Source: Eremomyces bilateralis CBS 781.70 (Eukaryota > Ascomycota > Dothideomycetes > Eremomycetales > Eremomycetaceae). From it: DNA of 64,000 bases. Both the position numbers and the translations under genes were made by a program. Location: the NCBI RefSeq assembly GCF_010015585.1, contig NW_022985068.1, positions 1,185,406 to 1,249,405 on the forward strand, given 5' to 3'. The notes under the pieces are model-generated. The model was not told the DNA's origin. It worked only from the letters and a program-made list of their open reading frames with translations, and ran no database searches. Below, in pieces: positions 48,501-59,673 of this stretch; positions within the stretch are counted from its first letter, which is position 1; every line of letters starts with the position of its first letter.

Positions 48501-48880
48501 GGAATTTGCGACGACCCGAAGCCGAGATTTAAGGAACTCCACGCCTCCCCGGGTTCCCCCCAACCGAACCATATCTCAAGCGTTCTATGGAGTGCGGAGC
48601 GCTAGCGCCGGGAATGAAGCTCCAGTCCTCTATGCCACCCGCAACGTGCTCCCCTCTCCTCTCTCGGTGCATTTCCAAGCAGCCAAAAATGGCGTTCGGC
48701 GTCCTGTGTTACTCGGTTGACCCGAGGATGTCGCCTAGTGCGATTACCGTCTGGCCCCAAGCGCCAGATCCAGGTCGATGGTGAGGCTCCTTTAAAGGGA
48801 TCGGCCTGGAACATTCCGATCGCTGTCTGGGCTGTGGAACACTGTTTAATCGCGAGTAACCAATATCCTTGATTCTAAAT
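45515..48880. other. Gene-poor 3.4-kb stretch
   Basis: Between the divergent HAD and acyl-CoA ligase genes. The first 280 bp are CT-rich leader of the HAD gene. Facing short frames at 47329-47548 and a minus frame at 47675-47890 have some coding character but no domain and no joining splice sites. GTTCCTGACG is duplicated near 46610. I see no RNA gene. Confidence 0.5.
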
Positions 48881-50727
48881 ATGACGGATTTGACAGGACG
48901 TACGGTGGTGGAGAAGACGTCGGAGGGATGGCGGTATCGAGCTGCGAAGACCTATCCATTCCCGGAGATCGACCTGCTTACTATGTTGTTTGGTATGGAA
49001 TAATATGTCAAGCATGTTCAATCCATGGGAATTGCCATCTAACTTTCGGCACTAGAAAACGAGAAGTGCAAGGAGGACACACCAGTCCATATCGACGCGG
49101 CGAACCCAACTCTCCGGTACACCAAGGCCGAAGCCCGCGAACTACTCCAGTACAACGCACACATCCTCCGCCACCAGTACGGCATCGGAGTCAATGGTCC
49201 CAACACAGACGTCGTCACCTGCCTCGCCAGCGGCGACTATTTCCTCCCCGCCATTTTCTGGGCGATCGTCGCAGCCGACGGCGTCTTCTCCGCCGCCTCC
49301 GCCGCCTCGACGGCGGGGGAGCTGGCAAAGTTGATCGAGCAGGCCGGCAGCAAGCTGCTCATCGTCACGCCGGACTTGAAGGAGATCATCGTCAAGGCGG
49401 CGAAGCTCGCGGGCATCGGGACCGATCGTATTTTGGTGCTCGATGGGCCAGAGAAGTGCTTGAGGACGTTCCAGGGACAGAAGTTGGTGGCGCAGGGAAA
49501 GCTGCCATGGAAGAGGATCACGGATCGGAAAGCGTTGGATGACAGCTTGGTGGTGCTGATTTACTCCAGCGGGACCACGGGATTGCCGAAAGGTGGGAAG
49601 CAAGCCACTAAAATCCAGAACTTTGCTAATGCATCATAGGTGTCCGTCTGTCGCATACCAACCTTGTCTCCGAAGCTGTCATCCCGGGCGACATGTTCCT
49701 GGAGGGCATAAAAAGAGACAAACCCAACTTCGAGTATCGGACCCTCGCCCATCTCCCTGTCGCGCACATCGCCGGCATCCAAGGCTATCTGATCAACCCC
49801 TTCTACATGGGCGGTCCCGCCTACTGGATGCCCCGCTTCGACTTCGCCCAGTTCCTCGAATACAACCGCAAATACCGCATCTCGTTCTTCTTCACCGTCC
49901 CGCCGATTTATCTCTTGATCGCTAAGGCCCCCATCATCACCGATCATTTCGACTCCTTGGAAGTCGCCATCAGCGGTGCCGCGCCGTTGGGCAAAGAGCT
50001 GCAACATGCCGCTAGCCAGAAGCTCGGGAAGGGGAAGACATTCATCAGCCAGACCTGGGGGTTGAGCGAGTCAACGGGCAGCGCAACCATTATGCCATAC
50101 GGCCAGGATGATGATACCGGAAGCGTGTCGGCGCTGATCCCGAACATGACGGCGCGTCTGGTGGATGACGATGGCAATGATGTCGAGCCCGGGCAGCCCG
50201 GAGAAGCGTTGCTCAAGGGCCCCGTCGTCACGCAAGGGTACCAGAACAACGATAAAGCGAACCAGGAATCGTTCATCGACGGATGGTTCTGCACCGGCGA
50301 CGTCTGCGTGTTCAAGGACGGATTGTTCTACGTCGTGGACCGCAAGAAGGTATTCATCGTCTCCCTCGATTTTTCCCCAGGCAATCTTTACTAACCCCGT
50401 CTCAAGGAATTAATCAAATACAAAGGCCTCCAAGTCGCCCCCGCCGAACTCGAAGCCCTCCTCGTCAGCCACCCCAAGATCCTCGACGCCGCCGTCATCG
50501 GCGTCGACGCCGACGACACTGAAGTGCCGCGCGCATACGTTGTCGCCGACCAGGCGCAGATCTCTGCCGCGGACATCACGGACTACGTCAAGCAGAACGT
50601 GTCGAGCCACAAGCAGCTGCGCGGCGGCGTGGTGTTCTTGGACGTGATCCCGAAGAGCGCGGCGGGGAAGATCTTGCGGAAGGATTTGCGGGCGCTGGCG
50701 AAGAAGGAGACGGGGGCGAAGCTGTAA
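48881..50727 (+). CDS. Peroxisomal 4CL-like acyl-CoA ligase (AMP-binding)
   Basis: Adenylate-forming enzyme that activates a carboxylic acid to its CoA thioester via acyl-AMP; closest in type to fungal 4-coumarate/phenylacetate-CoA-ligase-like enzymes. Exons 48881-48992, 49056-49592, 49640-50349 and 50407-50727 give 559 residues, the standard length. The phosphate-binding loop YSSGTTGLPKG is at 207-217 and is cut by intron 2. Other family parts are QTWGLSEST, DGWFCTGDVCVFKDG, VVDRKKELIKYKGLQVAPAE and the catalytic lysine in KSAAGKILRKDL (K541). It ends in AKL, a type 1 peroxisomal targeting signal, so I place it in peroxisomes. Substrate unknown; aromatic or medium-chain acids are plausible. 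The pectate lyase follows on the same strand. Confidence 0.9.
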
Positions 50728-51413
50728 ATCGGTTTGTTTTAGAGGTCTCCTTGCCTGTTGTATATTCTTCCATGTTGCTCCACTGTGCCATTGCGGTTTT
50801 GTGCCTTTGGAGAGGTTCTCATACACTACTTCCTTACGTATGTACCCTACGCGCGAGTCCCGGCACGCAATATATGTATTGAAGTTTCTCGACTGGTTCT
50901 CGATTGTCACCGCAATGGTGTACTACTGTAGGCAATCTCCATGCAAGGACCCAGACACCGAATGCGGACCGTCGTCATGTGTGATGTGTGACAGCTGTGC
51001 CGCCAGTCCAGAAACAGTCTAAAACAAATCGACTAGTTAGTTAAACCTAAGTCAAAAATCCATTAACTAGTACCATAACATCTCAACTGTGTTTTTATCT
51101 ATTGTACCATACAGGTATCACCAAACACGCCAGTACAACGGAGCAAATATGAAATTCTGTATGTGGGTAGCCGGACTCTTCAAATTACCTGTTACAGTAC
51201 CTGTCTCAGCTATAAACCTATGTTCATCCGGTCCTATGTTAGCTAGCTCCGCTCCAGTTATGATATTAATTTACCTGATGTTTGAATGGTCGAACATCAT
51301 GGCTTCTGGAATTTCAATAACAGCTTATAAGACCAGAATGAATGCTGCGGTCGTCAAGCAACTGGACCAGTTGAGTCCGGTCGGTGCGGCCTTTACCTCT
51401 CTTCTCCTTCAAT
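50728..51413. other. Intergenic before the pectate lyase
   Basis: 686 bp holding the ligase 3' UTR and the pectate lyase promoter. A small palindromic ACTAGTTA-type motif lies at 51032-51071. The plus frame 51089-51478 has no domain and overlaps the next gene out of frame. Confidence 0.55.
51032..51071. repeat. Short inverted repeat sharing ACTAGTTAGTTA with the 32.8-kb element
   Basis: ACTAGTTAGTTAA at the left and TTAACTAGT at the right form an imperfect inverted pair over about 40 bp. The 12-mer is also found inside the AGTT-rich element at 32.9 kb. It could be a footprint of the same element family or coincidence of simple sequence. Confidence 0.35.
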
Positions 51414-52729
51414 ATGATCCTTCAGGTCGCCTCATTGATTGTGGGCGTATTGACATTGCTGAGGCCGGTTCTCTCTGAGCAACTTGCCTTCCCCGGTGCG
51501 GAAGGCTTCGGCCGTTATGCGACTGGGGGTCGAGGTGGCAGCGTCTATACCGTAACGAACCTCAAGGATAGTGGTCCCGGGTCCCTCAGAGATGCGGTCT
51601 CGAAAACAGACCGCATCGTTGTGTTTGCCGTGGGCGGGACGATCAACATCGAATCCCGGATTGTGGTCAGCAAAAGCGTGACGATCTTGGGCCAAACGGC
51701 ACCTGGTGGTGGAAGTGCGTAGTTTCGCGGCTTTCAAGCATTGGTATCTAACTGGCATTAGTTACTACGTACGGCAATGGCTGGTCTTTCTCGAATGCGG
51801 ATAATACGATTGCACGTTATATTCGCATTCGAATGGGCAAGGGTGGCGATGCTCGCAAAGACGGTATTGCGCTTGCGGAAGGATCCAATATGATCTTCGA
51901 CCATCTATCCGTCACCTGGGGCCGTGACGAGACGTTTTCCATCAGTGGCGATGTCTCGAACATCACCATCCAAAACAGCATCATTGGCCAGGGCTTGGAA
52001 CCGCACTCGTGCGGCGGTCTCATCCAGACAGACGGGGGAGTTTCGCTGTTCCGGAACCTCTACATCGACAATAAGACGCGCAACCCCAAAGTCAAGGGCA
52101 AGAACGACTTCACTAACAATGTGGTGTACAACTGGGGCGGTGGAGGGGCCTACATCGCGGGCGATTCGGACGGCAAGTCGTCCGCCAACATCATTGGGAA
52201 CTACTTCATCTCCGGACCAAGCTCGTCCGGTGGAGCATTTACGCGCGGCAATGCCAACTTCAACGGATACGTACTCGACAATTTCTACGATCCGAACAAG
52301 AACGGCGCGCTCGATGGGACGGCCTTGGGCGCTTCGTCGTCGAACTATGGCGGCATGGCGCTGGCGTCAACCAAGTTCGACTATCCTGCGCCAGAGAAGA
52401 TCCTAGGGGCCACGGATGCGGTAGCGCATGTCCTCAGTAGCGTTGGAGCATCTAAGGTCCGCGATCCGGTCGATACTCTCTTGATCAATGAGGTCAAGTC
52501 CTGGGGGAAGAATGGGAAGCTGATCTCGGATGAGAAGGCCAGTCCTGTCAATGGGCCTGGCGTTGTCGCTTCGGGGGCAGCAGCAAAAGACAGCGATGGC
52601 GATGGGATTCCCGACGATACTGAGACCAAACTTGGGAGTAGTCCCTCAGTTGCGGACAGCATAGAGGTTAAAGATGGCTATACGAATGTTGAGAACTGGG
52701 CCAATTCGCTCGTTCCATCCTCTTACTAA
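51414..52729 (+). CDS. plyC: Secreted pectate lyase, plyC type
   Basis: Extracellular enzyme cleaving de-esterified pectate by beta-elimination with Ca2+. Exons 51414-51714 and 51762-52729 give 422 residues, matching the approximately 420 of Aspergillus pectate lyase C. Signal peptide is residues 1-21 (core ASLIVGVLTLL, cut before EQLAFPGAEGFG). Family parts in order: FPGAEGFGRYATGGRGGSVY, GSLRDAVSKTDRIVVFAVGG, SVTILGQTAPGGG, YIRIRMGKGGDARKDGIALA, IFDHLSVTWGRDETFSI, EPHSCGGLIQTDGGVSLFRN, and the right-handed-helix Asn ladder. A C-terminal DSDGDGIPDDTETKLG is a thrombospondin-type-3-like Ca2+ loop, also known in this subgroup. The 47-bp intron restores I-TTYGNGWSFSN. The start is the ATG just before the leader; upstream frame starts only at GTG. 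Confidence 0.93.
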
Positions 52730-54780
52730 AGTCTTCATATTTAGCGTACGTCAATTTCGAAAGTTGATATTGAAGCCTGCTCTGGGTTATGCACGTATGC
52801 ACCTGTGGAGAGCGCATCTGCCCAGGTGCGGTGAAGCCTTGCTTTGGTGCTTGGTTCGGTCGTGCATACTTCTTCCGAAGTCTTGGTTTCTTCTCCCGAA
52901 TGTCGATTTTCTGTGCAGTGAAGGCACCCCGAATGCTCTGAAAATCTGGTCGGACCAACGCGTGACTGTCCATAGAGAATCGTCCAGTGACAACGACAAA
53001 CGCGATGGCGACGGCGTAGCGTGAGATCATGCCATTCATGTGACCATCGTGCTCGACTGAACACCGATCTCCCGTTCTTTGCGTCTTCAGAGTGACTCGG
53101 ATCTCAGGGGGAGCTGCAATGTCATCAGTATTACAGCGCGGGATAAAGTGCCCACTGAATCCACTGAGTCGACCAAACATGCCACCTGATTCCTGTCACT
53201 GAAAAAGACTCCCCGAAATCGCAACTCATCTCCAAAGGCGAAACGCCTGCCGCTTTGAACCCAGCACGATTAACCGTTCTTAATTCCCCGCCGTATGATA
53301 CGTCGCGATATTATCGACCGGGATACGTAGCGTGCGCAATCACAACCTCCCACGTCGATAACGTGCTGGGCCAGTGGGCCTGCATCGCTAGCCGATGTTG
53401 TAATTGGACGATTTATCCCATTCGTCAACGCGGAGTGGCTAAGTCGCCAACTCGCAAGTCCCCCCGCATTTGCGGTTGGTCTCCGCGGGTATGGATTACG
53501 GAATCTTCCAATCGTCTAGGTAGTGGGCTAAGTCGCCCGATCGCCTCTCGTGTCGTCTCGGGAGGCAAAGGGAAAAGGTACGTATGAGGGTGTTGCGACG
53601 TCGGGTTGGGACATTGGGTGAAATTTCTTGTGCATGAGGAGGCAACTGCATTAGATGCTGGATGGAGGTACGTATGTACTAGTACGTACTCAGCGAGGCT
53701 CATGAACCACGTTCAACTTCCAAGGCGTCGGAATCCCATAGCAACCGACTGAGTATTCCCTTATTGTGGACCTCACAAGGCTTGCGATTCCAAATGTGAA
53801 TCGCTAACGTATTGAGATTAAGCGCTGCCTAGCACCGCCAGCAACGAGGCTTCCGGCTCTCTGATCGATGCCTCTGGCCGTTTTCATCCTCAAATTGAAG
53901 CCTTGTGATTGTGACGTGCGTCCGCAAGAAAGCCTGACACAAGGCGAACAAACCGCGAAATTGAGGATAACTGAACTCTCGAGTCCCTGGACAAGGCATC
54001 CATGGGACAATCAGGCAGGCATCCTGCGGACCTGAGCGGACACTAAGAGGCGGGACGGAACGGGTGATGGAGGACCGTGGTACCGCATCCCATATTACAG
54101 ACGCTGACGTTGATTAATTGATATCAATTAAGGCCCAAGACGAACGTGGAAGGGGTGCGAGATTCATCCTTCAAAGGCGATACTCGGGCGCATGGCGACT
54201 GTCGAGACGATCCTGCACGGCATTGAGGCAGCACCTCGTCGCGATGCAGCCACTATGGTCAAGCCATGTGGAAGACGCTCGACCATGGGGTATCTATTTG
54301 CCGTTGCCCCGCGAGGCGATCGACGTCGAATACTGCATGGCCTCACAATTCACATTTGCTCGACACCAATGGAAACGGGCGATGCATCTGAATCTTGCCT
54401 CGCCTGTCGCCCACTCTCTCTCACACCCAAGTAACTGCAGCAATTGAAGAAGCTCCGCTGCTGTGGTGCTCACTGAGGGAAAGGGACGGTGCCCACCCGC
54501 TTCGTCCGGAGCTAGCTCGTACGTGTATGCAAGGTGATCCGTTCTGGGTTCAGTAAGCCGGACCACTGTTCGTGCAGCGTATCGAGAGATGGAGTTGACG
54601 AGAATCGAGTGGGGTCCGATGGAGAGCTCTCGAGACTGTGATGCGATTCGGGGGATGGGAGCCTGGTGGACAAGTCAAGCCTTGATTGGCTCGCAAAGCG
54701 CCCAGGAAGAATCACCTGGGAGCATCGAGGCCTTTTCCCCGCGGTCTATCACGTTCGAGCAACATCGTCCAGGGCCTTTC

Positions 54781-54808
54781 ACCGATGGGAATCACCGATG
54801 GGAATCAC
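54781..54808. repeat. Tandem duplication of a 14-base unit
   Basis: ACCGATGGGAATC recurs twice in direct tandem in non-coding DNA. Likely a small slippage duplication. Confidence 0.6.
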
Positions 54809-55142
54809 CGCGTTCGGAAAGGTGCAACCCCATCTCCATCGCCTTGGGTCTCGATATAGGCCACCAACAAACCGCTTAGCTACGTTGGATGTCCGGGGTG
54901 AGATGGTGTGCGACCAATTAATCAGGGCACGACGTGGGAATGTGACATTCTGGAGTTTCCGTCAGGGCTCGCTCGTCGCCCCAGTGACCTCGTTCGACCG
55001 CCGCGACAGACATGAAGGGTCATGGAACAGGACATGGAATGTCTGACCGTGGGGTCCAGGTCGAATGATTGCTCGTCTCTGAGTGGCGTTGTGTTTCCAC
55101 GTACCGACAAGCAAATCTGACTTTAGGCAAGAAACCATGCGG

Positions 55143-55175
55143 TCAGGGCAGTCAATCAGGGCAATCAGGGCAATC
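55143..55175. repeat. Tandem 9-base repeat
   Basis: The unit TCAGGGCAA (with one variant copy) is repeated about three times in direct order in non-coding DNA. Confidence 0.55.
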
Positions 55176-56662
55176 CAGATGGTGGCTTTGGGATGGAGGG
55201 CGGATCGACCACTTCGCTGTTCATTGTTCATCATTTATCATCTTAGCTTAGGGATTGCTAGTCTAAAGATTAGCGTTGAGGTATTCTGCAGTCATCGAGG
55301 CTTTGCTGTCTATGCCGATTGCGGTCTTCCTATTCTTATCCAGAGTTGTTGTACAGACCTGAGGACAGAAAGGCTACTAGGCGCATGATCCATTCTCTTA
55401 ACGTGAATCTGTACCGAGTGAATCCCCACCGAAACGGGACCATTCACGTCCATTCATGCCTCACGGGATGCCATAATGCCAGCCTAGGCTCTCGAGAGTC
55501 AATCAATCACCCACATCCTGACCTAGGCGGACTTGGGCCGACCATTCCAGCCCATTCACGATCCAACTCGTTGCCCCGAGAATTGTAGCGTTTGCAAAAA
55601 CGCGTCACGAGAGAGAGGAAAAAGTGAAAAAGTGAAAAAGTAAGAAAGTTCTTGCATTCACTTGGATTTGGAACATTCGATTTGATGAAGACTGGCTGCG
55701 GGACAGGATTTGATTTGAACACTCCCAAGATCGGGTGTTGGCACTGCGGCATATCCAGGAGGCTTGTGCCTATTACGCCCCTTGCGCCGCTGTCGCAGTT
55801 TGTTCTCACATCACCCGGAGACTGCACTTCACCACGCAGATCACGCAGCCGGGGACAATTAAACTGCTCTCCCCGCTCGCCAGCTTCCCAGTCTTGTTGG
55901 ACTCCTCGTCATCGATTGTTCCCTCCTACAACTATATCATACTCACTCATCTTCGACTCATCATCGCTGGACTCATTTGCCTGACGACTATTCTACTCCC
56001 ATTCTTCTCATTGATATTGCCTATTAATTCTTCCACCTTCTCTCATTCTCCATTGCTCAGCCCCCCCCGACTTTCCGTGCCTGTATCACCCCTTCGTTCG
56101 CCACCCTGGTATCTCCGATTGGCTACCTCCTGGTATCACCAACGGTCAACTCCTTCTCCTGTTGATATTCTTCTGATTTGGAACGTATCTTACGAAGGAC
56201 AATCCTTCATTAATCCTCGGATCCTTTCCATCCTGTTCTTCTTCGGAGGAACTTTCGATCATCGGCCTATCCGTCCTCCAACCTCCGACGTTCCATTGCC
56301 ATCCTATCCCCACAGGCCCAATCACAAAGGCAGTCGATATACCACGCCGTTTGCCTCCGGTCGCAGTTTTTAATCCCGATTTTCCCAGTATTCAAGACTC
56401 TCGACGCTGGACCGTCGGTTTCTACCGTTTCACACTCTCCAGCCTCTTTTCCATATTCCTCGGAGGGAGTTATCGTGTAACTTGCGTGGCCCGTGGCACA
56501 GCTAAACACCTCGTCGATCGTGGTGTTTGGATTCTTCAACATTGCTTTTGCTCAGTCTGACCCCTATCCCTTTTAACAAGCCTTCGAAAACAATCAACGA
56601 CTTGGACGAAAACAATTCTTTCATCGCATTCGCCTCCGCAATAGACCGACTACGATCTTGTA

Positions 56663-56671
56663 ATGACCTGA
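56663..56671 (+). promoter_or_regulatory. Minimal upstream ORF (Met-Thr-stop)
   Basis: ATG-ACC-TGA lies 33 bases upstream of the J-domain protein start codon, in an otherwise ATG-poor leader. If transcribed it is a two-codon uORF that could lower or tune translation. Transcript start is unknown. Confidence 0.45.
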
Positions 56672-56704
56672 CCCTTACTCCCGAATCCTCAACGAACACA
56701 AAGT

Positions 56705-58654
56705 ATGGACTTACCTCTTCCTTTTGATGCCTATGCTGCACTCGGAGTCAGCAATACGGCGGACTCCGCGGAAATCAAGAGCGCATATCGCAAACTTGCG
56801 CTGATCACCCACCCTGACAAGTTCCCGGACGAGGCCATCAAGAAACAGAAAGAAGACGAATTCCATCGCATTCGGCAAGCCTACGAGAAGGTCGGCGATG
56901 AGGATGAGCGGAAGAAGTACAATGCCGCGGTGCGGATGCATGCGAAGTTCGCCGAAGTTCAGAATCTTCGAGCCTCTGGTCCATCTGCGTCATCGCGACC
57001 ACACCCGGTGAGACGAAGCGCGACGTTCGCCGAATATGGCGGCCAGGCTTCCTTCACGACAGGTCCTTCATCGGGCGTGAACTACGAGTTCCGGGCACCC
57101 AAGCCGGACTACGATGATGACTTGCACATTAGTGCCTCTCACCAATACCAGAAACGGTCCTCGACCCTCAATCCCCACGACAAAGTCCGATCCAGCCCAC
57201 GGGAAGGGACCACGAGCGCCGAGCGTCGAGCACGTAGGGAAGGGGATAAACGCCGAGATGAAGAACATCGACGAGCGCGTGACTATAAGTACGCCCCCAT
57301 GAAACCGGAAGACGATCGAGCGAGGTTCGAAGAGGAAAGGAGACGGAGAGATCGGGATCAAGTGGAGCGACAGCGACGAGCGGAGGATCGATTGAGGGAG
57401 GACAAACGGCGGGATGACGCTCGTCGCGAGGACTCACGCCGAGAATCTTCCCGCAAGGACGCCGCTCGCCGGGATGACGAGTTTCGGAAGGCGGAGGAGT
57501 CGGTTCGGGAGGCGAGGTCCGTCCGGAAGAAGTCCTCGCCCGTGGATTCCTACTATGATTCGGTGGACCATCATGCGAAGAAGGTAGCCGATCAAGAGAG
57601 CTCGGCCAAAGCCCACATCAGCCGCATGTCCGGCCACCGATCGTCCGACGAGGATCGTCCTCGGGCGGAGCGGTCGAGCTCGAGTCGAGAGCACGCCCAG
57701 GTCCGACGCTCACGAGCCAGTGCGAAAGAGTCGGGACGAAGTAGCGGTCGGAAGGGCTCGTCCGACCGTGAGCGCAAGCTCTCACTCCATCCCGAAGTGT
57801 CGGCGCCGCCCCGAGTGTCAACCCATTCTCGCGGCCACCCCGAGCCGAAGAGGAGCTACACCACGCAAACGGACTATGACTCCCATCGTCAAGACCCCGA
57901 GCCTCGTCCCGGTGTCCTCCCCAGAATCCACACCGAGCCCATCGCCCCCACCATTTCCTCCCGGCGCGAAAAGACCTCCTCCTCCCGCCTCCGCGACGAC
58001 TCCGGCTNNNNNNNNNNNNNNNNNNNNNNNNNNNNNNNNNNNNNNNNNNNNNNNNNNNNNNNNNNNNNNNNNNNNNNNNNNNNNNNNNNNNNNNNNNNNN
58101 NNNNNNNNNNNNNNNNNNNNNNNNNNNNNNNNNNNNNNNNNNNNNNNNNNNNNNNNNNNNNNNNNNNNNNNNNNNNNNNNNNNNNNNNNNNNNNNNNNNN
58201 NNNNNNNNNNNNNNNNNNNNNNNNNNNNNNNNNNNNNNNNNNNNNNNNNNNNNNNNNNNNNNNNNNNNNNNNNNNNNNNNNNNNNNNNNNNNNNNNNNNN
58301 NNNNNNNNNNNNNNNNNNNNNNNNNNNNNNNNNNNNNNNNNNNNNNNNNNNNNNNNNNNNNNNNNNNNNNNNNNNNNCGACCGCAGCCGCGACCGCCGCC
58401 GCGATCGCACCCCTGAGCGCCGCAGCCACGAAGACTACCGTCGCACGCCGCTGTACCGCGAGCACGTGCCGGACTACCCCGCGTCGGCGAAATCGACCTA
58501 CAAATACCAGGTGCCGCCGGAGACGGTCGCGTACGCGCCGCCGTTGGGGGACGTCAACGTGCATCCAGTGTATAGTCCGTACGAGAAGGACGGGCGGGGC
58601 CAGCATTTCGCACCGAAGCCTCATATGTATCGGTCGCAGACGACGTTTGGGTGA
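56705..58654 (+). CDS. DnaJ (Hsp40) domain protein with long charged tail
   Basis: The N-terminal J domain (about residues 7-72) stimulates Hsp70 ATPase; the catalytic HPD is at 36-38 in LALITHPDKF. After it comes a very long Arg/Glu/Asp/Ser-rich region, disordered and partly coiled (RREGDKRRDEEHRRARDYKY and similar), without the Gly/Phe or zinc regions of type I/II, so it is a type III J protein. The C-terminus reads YKYQVPPETVAYAPPLGDVN and ends MYRSQTTFG. A 370-base run of N (58008-58377) interrupts the gene, but the same frame is coding-like on both sides, so total length is about 649 residues if the gap size is right. No intron was seen. RS/RE-rich tails of this kind suggest a nuclear or RNA-related role, which is inference. 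Confidence 0.8.
   Translation: MDLPLPFDAYAALGVSNTADSAEIKSAYRKLALITHPDKFPDEAIKKQKEDEFHRIRQAYEKVGDEDERKKYNAAVRMHAKFAEVQNLRASGPSASSRPHPVRRSATFAEYGGQASFTTGPSSGVNYEFRAPKPDYDDDLHISASHQYQKRSSTLNPHDKVRSSPREGTTSAERRARREGDKRRDEEHRRARDYKYAPMKPEDDRARFEEERRRRDRDQVERQRRAEDRLREDKRRDDARREDSRRESSRKDAARRDDEFRKAEESVREARSVRKKSSPVDSYYDSVDHHAKKVADQESSAKAHISRMSGHRSSDEDRPRAERSSSSREHAQVRRSRASAKESGRSSGRKGSSDRERKLSLHPEVSAPPRVSTHSRGHPEPKRSYTTQTDYDSHRQDPEPRPGVLPRIHTEPIAPTISSRREKTSSSRLRDDSGXXXXXXXXXXXXXXXXXXXXXXXXXXXXXXXXXXXXXXXXXXXXXXXXXXXXXXXXXXXXXXXXXXXXXXXXXXXXXXXXXXXXXXXXXXXXXXXXXXXXXXXXXXXXXXXXXXXXXXXXXXXXDRSRDRRRDRTPERRSHEDYRRTPLYREHVPDYPASAKSTYKYQVPPETVAYAPPLGDVNVHPVYSPYEKDGRGQHFAPKPHMYRSQTTFG
58008..58377. other. 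Assembly gap (370 N)
   Basis: A run of unknown bases inside the J-domain gene. Flanking sequence is Pro/Arg/Ser-coding and GC-rich, a common cause of failed reads. The flanks stay in one frame across 370 bases. Confidence 0.98.
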
Positions 58655-59673
58655 GGGAGGGGCATTTGAATGGACGGACTGGAATGGAAGCGCTCTTGAT
58701 GGGACGTCGTCAAATGGATTGCTAAGGGATTTCGAAGGCACGCATGCACTCACTCTCATGTTTTTCCTATTTCGATTCTTGTTTACACTTTTTTCTCTCT
58801 ACGATTTTGTTTCATTGTATGTCATCGCATATTTCGGGTGGGCCATTTCGGTTTTATGTAGATAACGACTCTTGCTCTTCACACCTCGGCGGTATTTCGT
58901 CCATCTCGCTCGCTGCGCACGCATGGCATAGCTCGCGTTGCATCCATTCGCCGCTTATGACATGAATTATCTGGCTTTCTGATCCGGGCTGGTGGAGGAG
59001 GATATGCACCCGGTCTTTTGGGGTAGAAGCATGAGGTTGGGGGTTTTCGGATTCTGAATTTGTAGTTCGAGATGAATACCATGATTATCTAGCCTCTCCT
59101 CTCGCAAATTCTATGCATATGAATTGTGTATATGGCATCGTTAAGCCAGCTATATCGAGGCGGCTCTCGGCGCTTCTTTGTCGGTATCTGCCAATAAGGT
59201 AAGCTGATTTGCCTACAAGTCCAATGATACTCGACTGAAGTATTAAGGGCTTAATATTAGTTAGTGATCTTGGTGACTTAGATAGCGGAAGAGTATAATG
59301 CCAGAAGACCGAATTGGCCAAGCGTGAAGTAGTTCTGAAGTACGGGCTCAATTCATATTAGTAAGGCATTATTAAATGCCTGAGGCATACATATCTATCG
59401 TAAGGCACCAAATATGGACGACTGACGACAAATACGCAGTTCCATCTCGATTTGACGACGACATAAATAGGCCGGCCCACCTCAGTTAATATGAAAGGTA
59501 ATACGTTACTGTATAATATATGTGTATAACCTCGAAATCAATCCGACCTTCGGACCGATGTTAAACACGATCAGTATGGTCGCTGCTAGATGATCCGGCG
59601 ATTGCCAAACCTCACAGCGACGCGCTCCTCCTCGTTATCTCATGAATGAGAGCACGCGAGAAGGGGATGCACT
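58655..59673. other. Intergenic, 1 kb
   Basis: Between the J-domain gene and SEA4, both on plus. The centre (59090-59530) is AT-rich. No recognisable open frame or RNA. Confidence 0.55.

Larger units (their letters stand above)
52730..56704. other. Gene-poor 4-kb stretch and long leader of the J-domain gene
   Basis: No gene recognised. Short tandem duplications occur at 54781-54808 and 55143-55175, and a (GTGAAAAA)-like triplicate near 55620. From about 55900 on, plus is strongly pyrimidine-rich and carries few ATGs, as expected of a long 5' leader. The 212-codon open run at 55735-56373 starts only with TTG and is a composition effect. Confidence 0.5.

Noticed and set aside
55735-56373. 212-codon plus frame before the J-domain gene
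   Set aside because: Begins only with TTG, is Leu/Ser/Pro-rich from a CT-rich leader, and shows no domain.
57720-58865. Long frames on both strands overlapping the J-domain gene
   Set aside because: They are kept open by the run of N and by Arg/Ser-rich composition; the plus frame with the J domain is the real one.
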